Positions 37,028 through 45,035 of a stretch of DNA of 64,000 nt are shown in pieces. This stretch comes from Sphingomonas paeninsulae. GTDB taxonomy: Bacteria > Pseudomonadota > Alphaproteobacteria > Sphingomonadales > Sphingomonadaceae. The stretch spans positions 1,488,001 through 1,552,000 of the forward strand of contig NZ_CP032829.1 in NCBI RefSeq assembly GCF_003660165.1, written 5' to 3'. A program made the position numbers and the translations under genes. The notes under the pieces are model-generated. The model searched no databases. It was not told where the DNA came from and was given only the letters and a program-made list of their open reading frames with translations. Numbering within the stretch: position 1 is the stretch's first letter; each line of letters starts with the position of its first letter.

Positions 37028-37055
37028 CGAGTCCTCTTCTGGGCACCAAGAGACC
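37028..37055 (+). repeat. attR: 28-base copy of the tRNA-Leu 3' end
   Basis: Identical to 17454-17481. It marks the right boundary of the tandem integrative elements. Confidence 0.88.
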
Positions 37056-37214
37056 ACAACTCCCTGAAATCACAGGTAAATCGTCCACTGGACGATCGCA
37101 AAAGCGTCTTTGTTACACAGACCTGCTACACAATCCGGCTCCATCATCACCGCTAATCTCCGGGAATGCCTCGGGAAACGGTTCGGTGGGCTGCTATGGG
37201 ATTTGCCGAAAGGC

Positions 37215-37420
37215 ATGCTTCTTCGAGGCCGCCAGTTCTATTACCGACATACGATTCCTATTGAGGTTCGACGACTGACAGCGCGTGCGGAGATCTGGCG
37301 GTCGCTGCGAACAGACAGTTTGAAATCGGCCCTTCGATGGCTTCCTATCGTCGCGTCGCGGATCGAAGCTGAAACCGAATCGGCTCGATCCGAAGCTGGC
37401 CTGACTGTCGATCATACGTT
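37215..37420 (+). pseudogene. N-terminal fragment of a DUF6538-type integrase
   Basis: The segment MLLRGRQFYYRHTIPIEVRR followed by IWRSLRTDSLKSALRWLPIV is typical of the DUF6538 N-terminal domain of some tyrosine recombinases. Homology ends near 37,410 and no catalytic domain follows. It lies just outside attR, so it belongs to an older insertion. Confidence 0.6.
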
Positions 37421-37684
37421 TTCCAACCGTCGCCTGACGATCTGCAAACTTGATGACACATTCGACGGTCTGTCGAGTATGCGGGCGAACGCCAATCGAT
37501 TGCCGAAATCGCGCACCAGTTTGGATTTACAATCAGCGGGCAATTCTCACGCGCATTTCGCGCGCGCTTCGCTGTTGCACCGCGCGACGCTCGGTTTGAG
37601 TTCGATCGACAATCCGACCGGATGTTTGGCGACCATGGTTTGAGGGGACATTTTGCAGAGTTGGTGCCGCAGCCTGAGGTCTAA
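37421..37684 (+). pseudogene. AraC family regulator, C-terminal fragment
   Basis: In the frame ending at TAA 37682-37684, the stretch IRRSVEYAGERQSIAEIAHQ and then FGFTISGQFSRAFRARF is the second helix-turn-helix of an AraC-type DNA-binding domain. The frame is closed upstream by a stop at 37454-37456, so only the tail of the gene remains, next to an integrase fragment. Confidence 0.65.
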
Positions 37685-37873
37685 TGCAGACGCAAAGGTT
37701 TGAATTGTTCGTCTGCTTCTGAAATTGATCGTCCTGACAAATGTACGATTGCTATGGGTGTAAAGCTGCCGGATGTTCGCGGCTCGAGCGTGGCTCATCG
37801 GGTCGCTAGCCTTGTCCTTCGCCTGTCCCAAAATTGCTTGACCGCCCCAGTCCCAAGTGGTGGAACGCGTGTT

Positions 37874-38548
37874 GTGAGCGAAGATCATTCCAGTCCCAAC
37901 AGCACGGCACAGTCTACAGCTGATGGAAGGGTGGAAGAACGCGCTGCGGAATCAGCGGCAATTCGGCGGCGGTGGATCACCCTAGGAGAAGTGCTGGCAG
38001 TCATAGCCGTGGCCATTTCCGCGCTGACATTGTGGACCAACTGGAGCGAACGAAGCGACAGCAAAGCTGTACAGAACGCGGATGCGCAGCGCGCCTCGGC
38101 TCATGCCACCACGCTGGTGCTGATGGTAGCCAACACCGGGAAACAAACGCTCGCTTTGAAGCCGGCCTCGGCCGAACAAACGGTGCAAAGTCAAAAAATC
38201 CTTTTTCCATCCTCGCTTGGTACGGTGCCTGCGGAAACCGCAGGCGAGCCGCGGCTCGAGGCTGTATGGTTCGAGCACGCCCTCGAAAAAGCGCGCAAGG
38301 TGGCCCATCTCCCTGACAATAGTCGCGGCGATGAGCGGCTGCCGGTCGTCGTCGTTACTCGCTTTCTGGTGAATGGGGAGCCGCATGAAGATATCGCATT
38401 ATACGACATCGGCTACACGATCTCGGGCCGGTTCCTCAGCGGTCACAGCGTGGCACTGCGCGGCCTCTCGCTAGTCTCTAAAGTAAAGAGCGGTGACGCC
38501 CAGGCAAAGCTTGATGCGCGCTGGCGGGAAATGTTTCCGTCGAAGTGA
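37874..38548 (+). CDS. Hypothetical single-pass membrane protein
   Basis: 224 residues from GTG 37874; the frame is open further upstream but that part is unlike a protein. A charged N-terminus is followed by one membrane segment (about residues 37-56, LGEVLAVIAVAISALTLW), then a soluble domain of about 165 residues that includes ATTLVLMVANTGKQTLALKP. No characterised family is recognised. It lies among gene remnants between the island and the core region, yet has a clean frame with normal codon use. Confidence 0.6.
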   Translation: MSEDHSSPNSTAQSTADGRVEERAAESAAIRRRWITLGEVLAVIAVAISALTLWTNWSERSDSKAVQNADAQRASAHATTLVLMVANTGKQTLALKPASAEQTVQSQKILFPSSLGTVPAETAGEPRLEAVWFEHALEKARKVAHLPDNSRGDERLPVVVVTRFLVNGEPHEDIALYDIGYTISGRFLSGHSVALRGLSLVSKVKSGDAQAKLDARWREMFPSK

Positions 38549-39050
38549 TCTCAAACCATTCGTCCATTATTGATGGTATGGAACTTTCCCTCCTCGTGGG
38601 TGACGGAGTGGTGTAATCCGAGCATTCGGGCACGGGCTCATCTGGTCGGTATAAACCAGCATCAGGATCGAAACTGAACCGGCGGATGAAATTGCATTTT
38701 GCGTCGAGTTGCCTACGCAATTCCGGCCACCATTGCTCCATCGCTGCCGCCATTCAACGTGCAGCCGAATGGACGTCCGCTTTTGGGAGCCGCTCCGATC
38801 GCACAAAACGACTGCTTGTCGGCGCATTGTTGCGGAAGAGCGATGCCAGCAAACGACCGGTTCTAGGAACGATGCAATCGACTTCGAAGGTCTGCGAGTG
38901 ATCGATATATGCCATTACAGTCCATCGGTCGCCGAACGGCCGGTCTTGAGCAGCATCAATAACGATCTGGATGACGTGGTGCGCGGTACTCCTGTTCAGA
39001 TTCATCTCATAGTATTGATCTCGACGATTTGAGATTGTTGTTGTGACCGG
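38549..39050. other. Stretch without a convincing gene
   Basis: About 500 bases. Short open frames on both strands overlap each other and show no recognisable features; the minus-strand frames could be decayed coding sequence. Confidence 0.4.
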
Positions 39051-39578
39051 TCAGTGGTGATTGCCTCCACGTCCATGACCACCACCGCCATGACCACCAC
39101 CGCCATGACCACCACCGCCATGACCACCGCCGCCATGACCACCGCCGCCATGACCACCGCCGCCATGACCACCGCCTGCATGGCTGCCGCCTCTATAACC
39201 CCCGCCCGCATGGCCGCCACCACCACGATAGCCGCCACCATAACCATTCCGGCCATGACCGCCACGCGCCCAGCCATGCCAACCCTCCCGGCCGCCCCAG
39301 CCATAGCCGCGCCTGCCCGAGTAACCGCACCAATAGTAGCCCGGGCCGTTCCAGCCGAAGTCATACCAGCAATAGTTACGCTGGCCCCAGAAGAACTGCG
39401 CTTGTTGAAACAGCGGCTGACCATTCGGCGTGTATACGCCGGAACTGAGCTTGGCGGGTGCCAACCCGATGTCACCGGTTATCCATTCCTGTGCCGGACT
39501 GGCCGACGCACTGCTGGTAATGACGGAGAGGCTTGCAGCAGCCACCGCCGCGCCGATCACGAGGGAAAGAATACGCAT
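39051..39578 (-). CDS. Secreted Gly/His-rich repeat protein
   Basis: 175 residues from ATG 39578. A signal peptide (RILSLVIGAAVAAASLSVI) ends at an ASA cleavage site. A short domain rich in Trp, Tyr and Cys follows (residues about 50-90, with NYCWYDFGWNGPGYYWC), then a Gly/Arg region and a run of HGGGG-type pentapeptides at the C-terminus. Such proteins are exported, possibly surface or metal-binding because of the regularly spaced His residues. No enzymatic domain is present. Confidence 0.8.
   Translation of the reverse strand: MRILSLVIGAAVAAASLSVITSSASASPAQEWITGDIGLAPAKLSSGVYTPNGQPLFQQAQFFWGQRNYCWYDFGWNGPGYYWCGYSGRRGYGWGGREGWHGWARGGHGRNGYGGGYRGGGGHAGGGYRGGSHAGGGHGGGGHGGGGHGGGGHGGGGHGGGGHGGGGHGRGGNHH
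39073..39177. repeat. 15-bp tandem repeat, 7 units, coding
   Basis: Seven consecutive 15-base units (CCATGACCACCACCG or a one-base variant) encode the His-Gly pentapeptides at the C-terminus of the secreted protein. The three left units differ from the right ones at one position, so the array expanded recently. Confidence 0.9.
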
Positions 39579-39884
39579 GGCGTCGTTCCTAGGGCAGCGT
39601 AAATTCGCCGCTGACAATAGAACACAGGACAACTCGTTCCGTTCCCTGGTGGAGCAGGTGACGTTCGCCCGATCAAGCGGTGACGCCCGCAGTGGCTCCC
39701 TGTGCCGTGGAAGAACGCACGCGCCCGCGCAGTCCGATGAGTGGCCGAAGCCAGCCGATCTCGTCTCTGCCGGCGTGGCGTTATATCATCGATCCGATGG
39801 TGCTGACGCCGCGCGAAGTACTGAAGTAACTATGACTTAGTTTCAATAGTTTACTAGGATGACAGCCCTGTTTCCACCATTGTT

Positions 39885-40448
39885 TCAAGATCCGCGGAGC
39901 GACCGGCGGCGCAGTGCGGCGCGCGTGCAAAGGATGGATATCAGAGCAAAAGCCATCACGACGAAAATGATCGTTGCTGTAGAATGAGGAAGATAACGTT
40001 CGAGGGTGGTCCCGAACATATAACCGATGGTGACGAAGATCGGCCCCCAAATCGCCGACGCGACAATGGTTAACGGAACGAAGCGCCATGCGGATACCTG
40101 CGAGGATCCGATGGCTACGGGGGCGATGGCGCGCAGGCCGTAAGCAAAGCGGAACAACAGGATGAACATCGTGGGACGTCGCTCGATAAGGTCGATCGCG
40201 TCGGCAAAGGCAGGGCGTCGACTGAGGCGGGCCACCCATCGGTCGTCGCGAAAGTAGCGTGCCAGGAAAAACCAGAACTGATCGACTGTGCATGATCCCA
40301 GGCTGGCAGCGATCATGACCTGCCAAAGTGGAAGCGCCGCGCGATGAGCAAGAATGCCGCCTGCCAGGGCGAACGGTTCGCCCTCAATGCCCGATCCCGC
40401 AAAGACGGCGAACAGACCATAATGGGCGAGAAGATCGTTGACGGTCAC
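39885..40448 (-). CDS. DedA family membrane protein
   Basis: 187 residues from GTG 40448. The DedA (SNARE-associated) pattern is visible: IEGEPFALAGG near residue 22-31, and FRFAYGLRAIAPVAIGSS at about residues 98-115 with the conserved Arg and Gly residues. Four or five membrane helices are predicted. DedA proteins are now linked to recycling of undecaprenyl phosphate or of phospholipids across the membrane. It is divergent from the OsmC gene, with about 90 bases between the start codons. Confidence 0.87.
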   Translation of the reverse strand: MTVNDLLAHYGLFAVFAGSGIEGEPFALAGGILAHRAALPLWQVMIAASLGSCTVDQFWFFLARYFRDDRWVARLSRRPAFADAIDLIERRPTMFILLFRFAYGLRAIAPVAIGSSQVSAWRFVPLTIVASAIWGPIFVTIGYMFGTTLERYLPHSTATIIFVVMAFALISILCTRAALRRRSLRGS

Positions 40449-40539
40449 TGATGGATCAACGCCGGTTTGCCGAAGTGGTGCCCTTGCTGCTGCTATTCCC
40501 CACCCTACATCCGGGGCTTACCATCAAGGAGGACTCTCG

Positions 40540-40965
40540 ATGACAACCCGCACTGCCACCGCGCGCTACGAAGGTTTTGGCAAGACCGGCAAGGGACAGC
40601 TGGATTCGCAGTCGGGCGTGCTGGCCGCGACTCCCTATAGTTTCAACACGCGGTTCGGTGACGAAAAGGGTACCAATCCCGAGGAGTTGATCGCTGCGGC
40701 CCATGCTGGCTGTTTCACGATGGCGCTGTCGTTCGCGCTGGCAGGTGCCGGGTTTACGGAGGGAACGCTGGAGACGACGGCGTCGGTTAAGCTCGATCAG
40801 GACGGCGCGGGTTTCAAGATTTCGCGGTCCGACCTCGATCTGAAAGCCAATATCCCCGGTATCGATATCGAACAGTTCGCGGCACTCGCAGCGGATGCTA
40901 AGGCGAATTGTCCGGTTTCGAAACTGCTGAATGCTGAAGTCTCGCTGACGCATCATCTTGCCTGA
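40540..40965 (+). CDS. OsmC family peroxiredoxin
   Basis: 141 residues from ATG 40540, which has an AAGGAGG ribosome site 7 bases upstream. The two conserved cysteines of OsmC/Ohr proteins are C58 (HAGCFTMAL) and C124 (ANCPVSKLL). The proteins reduce organic hydroperoxides with thiols. Length and motif order fit OsmC rather than Ohr. The open frame extends further upstream, but the strong ribosome site decides the start. Confidence 0.93.
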   Translation: MTTRTATARYEGFGKTGKGQLDSQSGVLAATPYSFNTRFGDEKGTNPEELIAAAHAGCFTMALSFALAGAGFTEGTLETTASVKLDQDGAGFKISRSDLDLKANIPGIDIEQFAALAADAKANCPVSKLLNAEVSLTHHLA

Positions 40966-40981
40966 TTAGCACGTTGCTGGG

Positions 40982-42151
40982 TCAAACGGCCTCTGCCGCT
41001 GCCGCGGCGGAGGCCCATGCCCATTGAAAATTATACCCACCGAGCCAGCCTGTCACATCGACAGCTTCGCCGATAGCGAACAGGCGGGCAATAGATTTCG
41101 CCTCCATCGTGCGCTGTGACAATGTTGCGGTGTCGATGCCGCCGAGGGTGACTTCGGCCTTTGCATAACCCTCTGTTCCGTTAGGTTTAAAACACCAGTC
41201 GTTGAGTTGGTGGGCGGCCTCGATAAGGCGGCGATCGGCTTGGTCGGCCAATGTTCCTGTAACGCTCAGGCGTTCGGCCAGTTCGCCTGCCAGTCGCGCA
41301 GGGAGGTGGTCATTCAGGATGCTGCGGACGGTAGCTTTAGGACGTGCGCGCTTTGCTTCGATCATCGTCGTGCTTGCATCAATGCCGGGCAGGAAGTCGA
41401 TGCCAATCGCCTCGCCATGTCGCCAATATGAGCTGATCTGGAGGATAGCCGGGCCGCTAAGCCCTCGGTGAGTGAACAGGCTGGCTTCTTCGAAGACCGT
41501 CTTTCCACAGCGCACCCGGGTCGGAGCGGCGACACCTGACAGTTCGCGAAACAACACGTCCTCGCCGCCAAGCGTCAGGGGAACGAGGGCCGGGCGAGGC
41601 TCTATGATTTTGAGGCCAAACTTGCGTGCCAGATCATAGGCAAAACTGGTTGCGCCCATTTTGGGGATGCTGGGTCCGCCGGTCGCGATGACCAGCGACG
41701 GGGCGTGGCGAACAACGCCGCCGACCGTGACCGCGAACTTTCCATCCGAATGCGAGACGTCCGTGATTGGTTCGCCGAGGTTCAGCGTCACTGAATCGGG
41801 CATTTCTTCCAGCAACATCGCGACGATTTGCCGGGCGGAACCGTCGCAGAACAATTGGCCCAGTGTCTTTTCGTGCCAGGTAATGCCATATCCATCGACC
41901 AATGCGATGAAATCCTGTGGCGAGTAGCGACCCAGCGCGGATTTCGCGAAATGGGGATTTGCGGAGAGAAAACGTTCGGGCACGGTACCCGAATTGGTGA
42001 AATTGCATCGTCCGCCGCCGGAGATCAGGATCTTTTTGCCCGGTTCGTCCGCATGGTCGATCAGCAGGATGCGCCGTTCGCGTTGCCCAGCCTTTGCCGC
42101 ACACATCAGGCCTGCCGCGCCGGCACCAAGGATAATCGCATCATAATTCAT
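40982..42151 (-). CDS. NAD(P)/FAD-dependent oxidoreductase, HI0933/YhiN family
   Basis: 389 residues from ATG 42151; an upstream in-frame ATG at 42184 is possible. The FAD motif ILGAGAAGLMCA is at the N-terminus, followed by the family marker KKILISGGGRCNFTNS. A C-terminal GWLGGYNFQWAWASA segment closes the fold. The family is widespread and its physiological substrate is unknown. It is convergent with the OsmC gene (16 bases apart). Confidence 0.9.
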   Translation of the reverse strand: MNYDAIILGAGAAGLMCAAKAGQRERRILLIDHADEPGKKILISGGGRCNFTNSGTVPERFLSANPHFAKSALGRYSPQDFIALVDGYGITWHEKTLGQLFCDGSARQIVAMLLEEMPDSVTLNLGEPITDVSHSDGKFAVTVGGVVRHAPSLVIATGGPSIPKMGATSFAYDLARKFGLKIIEPRPALVPLTLGGEDVLFRELSGVAAPTRVRCGKTVFEEASLFTHRGLSGPAILQISSYWRHGEAIGIDFLPGIDASTTMIEAKRARPKATVRSILNDHLPARLAGELAERLSVTGTLADQADRRLIEAAHQLNDWCFKPNGTEGYAKAEVTLGGIDTATLSQRTMEAKSIARLFAIGEAVDVTGWLGGYNFQWAWASAAAAAEAV

Positions 42152-42236
42152 TCCGCTCCATAGCGCGGGGTGAAAGTCAGGCAACCAACGATCGTTCTGT
42201 GTGTTATGATACCGTAACGATAAAGGAGGATCTGAA

Positions 42237-42650
42237 ATGCGGACGATGTTATTGGGCGCGCTGGCTGCGGCAACGGCGCTGACCGGTTGCGCGGGCGACG
42301 GCTATGACCACCCCGGTTATGCTTCTGGTAACAATTATCGGCAGTATGATTACAACCGTCCCGACCCCCAATATAACGGATATTATGCCGATCGTTATTA
42401 CCGCGACGGCCCGAACTATCGCGAACGCCGACTCGGCCGCAACGATCGCGTTTATCGCGGGCAGAACGGCCAATATTACTGTCGTCGCAACGATGGCACG
42501 ACCGGTTTGATCGTCGGTGGCGTTGGCGGCGCGGTTCTGGGCGGCATCATCGCACCGGGCGGATCATCGACGCTGGGCGCTCTGTTGGGTGCGGCTGGCG
42601 GTGCGTTAGCCGGGCAGGCAATCGACAAAGACGGCGCACGCTGTAAATAA
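42237..42650 (+). CDS. Glycine zipper 2TM domain lipoprotein
   Basis: 137 residues from ATG 42237 with AAAGGAGG upstream. A lipobox ALTGC ends the signal peptide at C18. The middle is rich in Tyr, Asn and Arg. The C-terminal part (residues about 90-130, GLIVGGVGGAVLGGII and LGALLGAAGGALAGQAID) is a glycine zipper of two membrane-inserting helices. Such proteins (for example RcnB-adjacent and PcpY-like lipoproteins) sit in the outer membrane; the role is unknown. Confidence 0.85.
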   Translation: MRTMLLGALAAATALTGCAGDGYDHPGYASGNNYRQYDYNRPDPQYNGYYADRYYRDGPNYRERRLGRNDRVYRGQNGQYYCRRNDGTTGLIVGGVGGAVLGGIIAPGGSSTLGALLGAAGGALAGQAIDKDGARCK

Positions 42651-42662
42651 CGCGTAGGCGTC

Positions 42663-42692
42663 CGGGTGCGATACTTTGCTATTTCGCACCCG
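42663..42692 (+). terminator. Hairpin after the glycine zipper gene
   Basis: Perfect 9-bp stem CGGGTGCGA/TCGCACCCG with a 12-nt loop, 12 bases after the stop codon. No T-run follows. Confidence 0.55.
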
Positions 42693-42837
42693 AGCGCTTA
42701 TATAGGCTGCGCTGACGTCGCTCGCGACGGATAACGACGGGTCTAACGGCCTCCTTTGTCCCTATCTTGCTTCACGACGCCGGGATGTGCCGCACTTGGT
42801 ATATGCCCGTCATACAATGGGCCAAAGGATTACCCAT

Positions 42838-43044
42838 ATGATCACCGGAACAGTCAAATTTTTCAATGCCGACAAGGGTTATGGCTTTATCGCTCCTGAA
42901 GGCGGCGGCGGCGATGCATTCGTGCATATCTCGGCCGTAGAACGTGCCGGTCTCCGCACGCTCGATAAGGATCAGCGCGTTTCGTACGAGCTGGAAACGG
43001 ACAAGCGTGGCAAGACCTCGGCTGTCAACATTCAGGCTGCCTAA
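42838..43044 (+). CDS. Cold shock protein, CspA family
   Basis: 68 residues from ATG 42838; the frame is open upstream but the family starts at MITGTVKFFN. The RNA-binding motifs RNP1 (KGYGFI) and RNP2 (DAFVHI) are present. CspA-type proteins melt RNA structure. About 145 bases of leader separate it from the preceding terminator, consistent with the long leaders of csp mRNAs. Confidence 0.95.
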   Translation: MITGTVKFFNADKGYGFIAPEGGGGDAFVHISAVERAGLRTLDKDQRVSYELETDKRGKTSAVNIQAA

Positions 43045-43083
43045 CAGCAGACTGCCGGTTTGCCTTTAAGGCGAATTGATACT

Positions 43084-43119
43084 GGCGGGCGTTCTATCCT
43101 GAACGTCCGCCATTATTTT
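43084..43119 (+). terminator. Rho-independent terminator of the cold shock gene
   Basis: 11-bp stem (43084-43094 with 43101-43111, one G-U pair), 6-nt loop, followed by ATTATTTT. Confidence 0.8.
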
Positions 43120-43142
43120 AACTCAAGCCTGCGGAGAGTCTG

Positions 43143-43337
43143 ATGTCGCCATTGCAGTTTTATCGCGATCAGGCTGTCCGCTCTCATGCTGAAGCTGATG
43201 CGGCGACGCTGGATAATGTCCGCGTCCGCTGCACACGTGCCGCCATTGCCTGGGAAGAAATGGCCGAGCGCATTTCCCGGACCGACGCGATGCGCGCCGA
43301 ACGCGAAGCGGTGACTGCAGCGCGCACTGAACTTTAG
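43143..43337 (+). CDS. Small hypothetical protein
   Basis: 64 residues from ATG 43143 with a GGAGAG ribosome site. The sequence is mostly helical and rich in Ala, Arg and Glu, with regular spacing such as ARTEL and AIAWEEMAERI. It resembles small conserved hypothetical proteins found near cold shock genes in sphingomonads; no function is known. Confidence 0.65.
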   Translation: MSPLQFYRDQAVRSHAEADAATLDNVRVRCTRAAIAWEEMAERISRTDAMRAEREAVTAARTEL

Positions 43338-43405
43338 ACTGGTTTCGTCATTTCCGCAGATGCATCCAATTGGATGGTATCAGGGGCGATTCGGGCGGTT
43401 AAACC

Positions 43406-43888
43406 TTAGTTGCTGCCGCCGCCGCTTTCAGGGTTATCCTGGCTGGCAGCGCCTGGGGTTGATGATCCGACCGTGCCGATGTTTCCGAACACTTCAGAGA
43501 AGAAGCTGCGATGACGGCCAAGCGTCGGGGTCTTGTCCTTGATAGGACTGATCGACGCGATCTTTTCGACGCCGGTCTTGTCGATGGCGACGACATTACC
43601 CGCTGCGTCGAAACGGACGTGCAAAACCGTCTGCGAAACCGGCTTAGGTTGCGAAAACGCGAGCTGCTTGGTTTCGCGCGAAACATAATACCAGTCCCTG
43701 GCGTCGAACTGACCCCCGAACGTCGGGCGACCCAGCGTCTTTTCGACCGAACCACGATTATCGATGCCGGGCTGAATGCCGGAGACCAAAGTCTGGTCGA
43801 CAATGTAACCCTGATGGCCGCGGACACGCGCACAACCGGTCGCGGCGAGCGCGGTTCCGATCAGGAGAAGGCTGGCGATACGCTTCAT
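43406..43888 (-). CDS. bamE: Outer membrane protein assembly factor BamE-like lipoprotein
   Basis: 160 residues from ATG 43888. A lipobox LAATGC puts the lipidated cysteine at residue 19. The SmpA/OmlA domain follows, with VSGIQPGIDNRGSVEKTLG and DWYYVSRETKQLAF, the family's core. BamE is a lipoprotein of the Bam complex that inserts outer-membrane beta barrels. The C-terminal 40 residues are a Ser/Gly-rich extension. It is divergent from the complex III chaperone gene. Confidence 0.9.
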   Translation of the reverse strand: MKRIASLLLIGTALAATGCARVRGHQGYIVDQTLVSGIQPGIDNRGSVEKTLGRPTFGGQFDARDWYYVSRETKQLAFSQPKPVSQTVLHVRFDAAGNVVAIDKTGVEKIASISPIKDKTPTLGRHRSFFSEVFGNIGTVGSSTPGAASQDNPESGGGSN

Positions 43889-43989
43889 GGAATACTCTAC
43901 CGACAAGAGGCTGTAAAAATATCGCGCGTTGCATGGCGCGCCTTGCCGTCCAATATGCGAGGGAGGGCGTCACGGCAAGCGGAGCAGTC

Positions 43990-44490
43990 ATGAGTTTGAT
44001 CGACAGAGTATTGGGAAGAACGCCCGCAACTGACATGGGACCGCTCTATACGGCGATCGTTTCAGAGGCGCGGTTGCCTACATGGTATCGGCACGGAGGC
44101 GTGCCGGACACGCTGGACGGGCGATTCGACATGATCTCGCTGGTCCTGTCGCTGGTCCTTCTGCGACTGGAGAGCGAGGACGTGCGTGGCCGTTTGCCAT
44201 CGGCACGGCTGACCGAAAAGTTCGTCAGCGACATGGATGGTCAGCTTCGGGAAACCGGCTTTGGCGATCTGGTCGTCGGCAAACAGGTCGGATTTGCGAT
44301 GGGTGCACTCGGGGGCCGGCTCGGCGCGTATCGAACTGGGGCGGACGATGCGGCACTGGTGCGAAATCTTTGGCGGGGCGAGGCTCCGTCGGATGCAGCC
44401 TTGGCCGTTACACGGGGGCTGGTCGATTCGCTGCAGGCCAGGCTTGCTGGCAAATCGTTCGAGGATTTGATGGCGGGAAATATCGCATGA
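43990..44490 (+). CDS. Ubiquinol-cytochrome c chaperone family protein (CBP3/UQCC1-like)
   Basis: 166 residues from ATG 43990. The segment LPTWYRHGGVPDTLDGRFDM followed by ISLVLSLVLLRL is the hallmark of the family, which in mitochondria helps cytochrome b assembly of complex III. In alphaproteobacteria it commonly sits before a DUF177 gene, as here; the stop overlaps the ATG of that gene (ATGA). Confidence 0.88.
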   Translation: MSLIDRVLGRTPATDMGPLYTAIVSEARLPTWYRHGGVPDTLDGRFDMISLVLSLVLLRLESEDVRGRLPSARLTEKFVSDMDGQLRETGFGDLVVGKQVGFAMGALGGRLGAYRTGADDAALVRNLWRGEAPSDAALAVTRGLVDSLQARLAGKSFEDLMAGNIA

Positions 44491-45035
44491 TCGAGCCGGT
44501 TCCCGAATTTTCGCGGCGGGTGCTGTTGGACCGCATCGGATCGTCGCCTTTTTCCGACAAGATTAAGGCGAATGCCGATGAACGTGCGGCATTGGCCAAG
44601 CGATTCGGATGGATCGAGCTCGATACGCTAACCGCCGATTTCGTTTTGACCGAGCGGGCTGGGGGTGTCGATGTCGAAGGGCAGTTTCGGGCCACGCTCA
44701 GTCAGCCTTGTGTCGTTACGGGCGATCCGGTGTCGGCGGATATCGATCAGAAATTCAAGGTTCGCTTCGTCGACCCTGCGATCTTGGCGAGTGGCGAGGA
44801 GGACGAGGTCGAGCTTTCGGAAAATGACCTCGACGTAATGGAGACCGATGACGGCGCGATCGATCTGGGTGAGGCTGTTGCCCAGACGCTGGCGCTGGCC
44901 GTTGACCCATTTCCCCGGTCGGAGGCTGCGAGTGCGCGGTTGAAAGAGGCTGGTATCGTGGCCGAGGGTGAAGAACACACCGGCCCATTCGCCGGACTGA
45001 AGGGACTATTTGGCGAGAAGAGCGCTACCGAGTAG
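44487..45035 (+). CDS. DUF177 (YceD-like) protein
   Basis: 182 residues from ATG 44487, coupled to the preceding gene. The family pattern is visible: FSRRVLLDRIG at the start, QCV-type cysteine in LSQPCVVTGDPV, and DLGEAVAQTLALAVDPFPR. YceD/DUF177 proteins are linked to 23S rRNA metabolism and are often co-transcribed with rpmF. Here rpmF is 11 kb away. The last 30 bases overlap the convergent dipeptidase gene. Confidence 0.9.
   Translation: MIEPVPEFSRRVLLDRIGSSPFSDKIKANADERAALAKRFGWIELDTLTADFVLTERAGGVDVEGQFRATLSQPCVVTGDPVSADIDQKFKVRFVDPAILASGEEDEVELSENDLDVMETDDGAIDLGEAVAQTLALAVDPFPRSEAASARLKEAGIVAEGEEHTGPFAGLKGLFGEKSATE

Larger units (their letters stand above)
24607..37055. mobile_element. 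Integrative element 2 in tandem at tRNA-Leu
   Basis: About 12.4 kb bounded by att copies at 24607 and 37028. A P4-type integrase gene lies just inside the left end. The motif GGGCCACAAAACGGGCCA occurs near both ends (about 24752 and 36955), as expected for arm sites. Cargo includes remnants of IS110, IS91 and IS5, the arabinose-type cassette, a truncated integrase with a tRNA-Tyr att copy and a Lit-like peptidase. Much of it is decayed, so the element is probably immobile now. Confidence 0.78.

Noticed and set aside
38478-38827. Overlapping minus-strand frames of about 90 codons
   Set aside because: They partly overlap the end of the 37874-38548 gene and show no known features.
39073-39177. 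Regular tandem repeat as a CRISPR-like array
   Set aside because: Units are contiguous 15-mers without spacers and encode a Gly/His repeat in a clear secreted protein.
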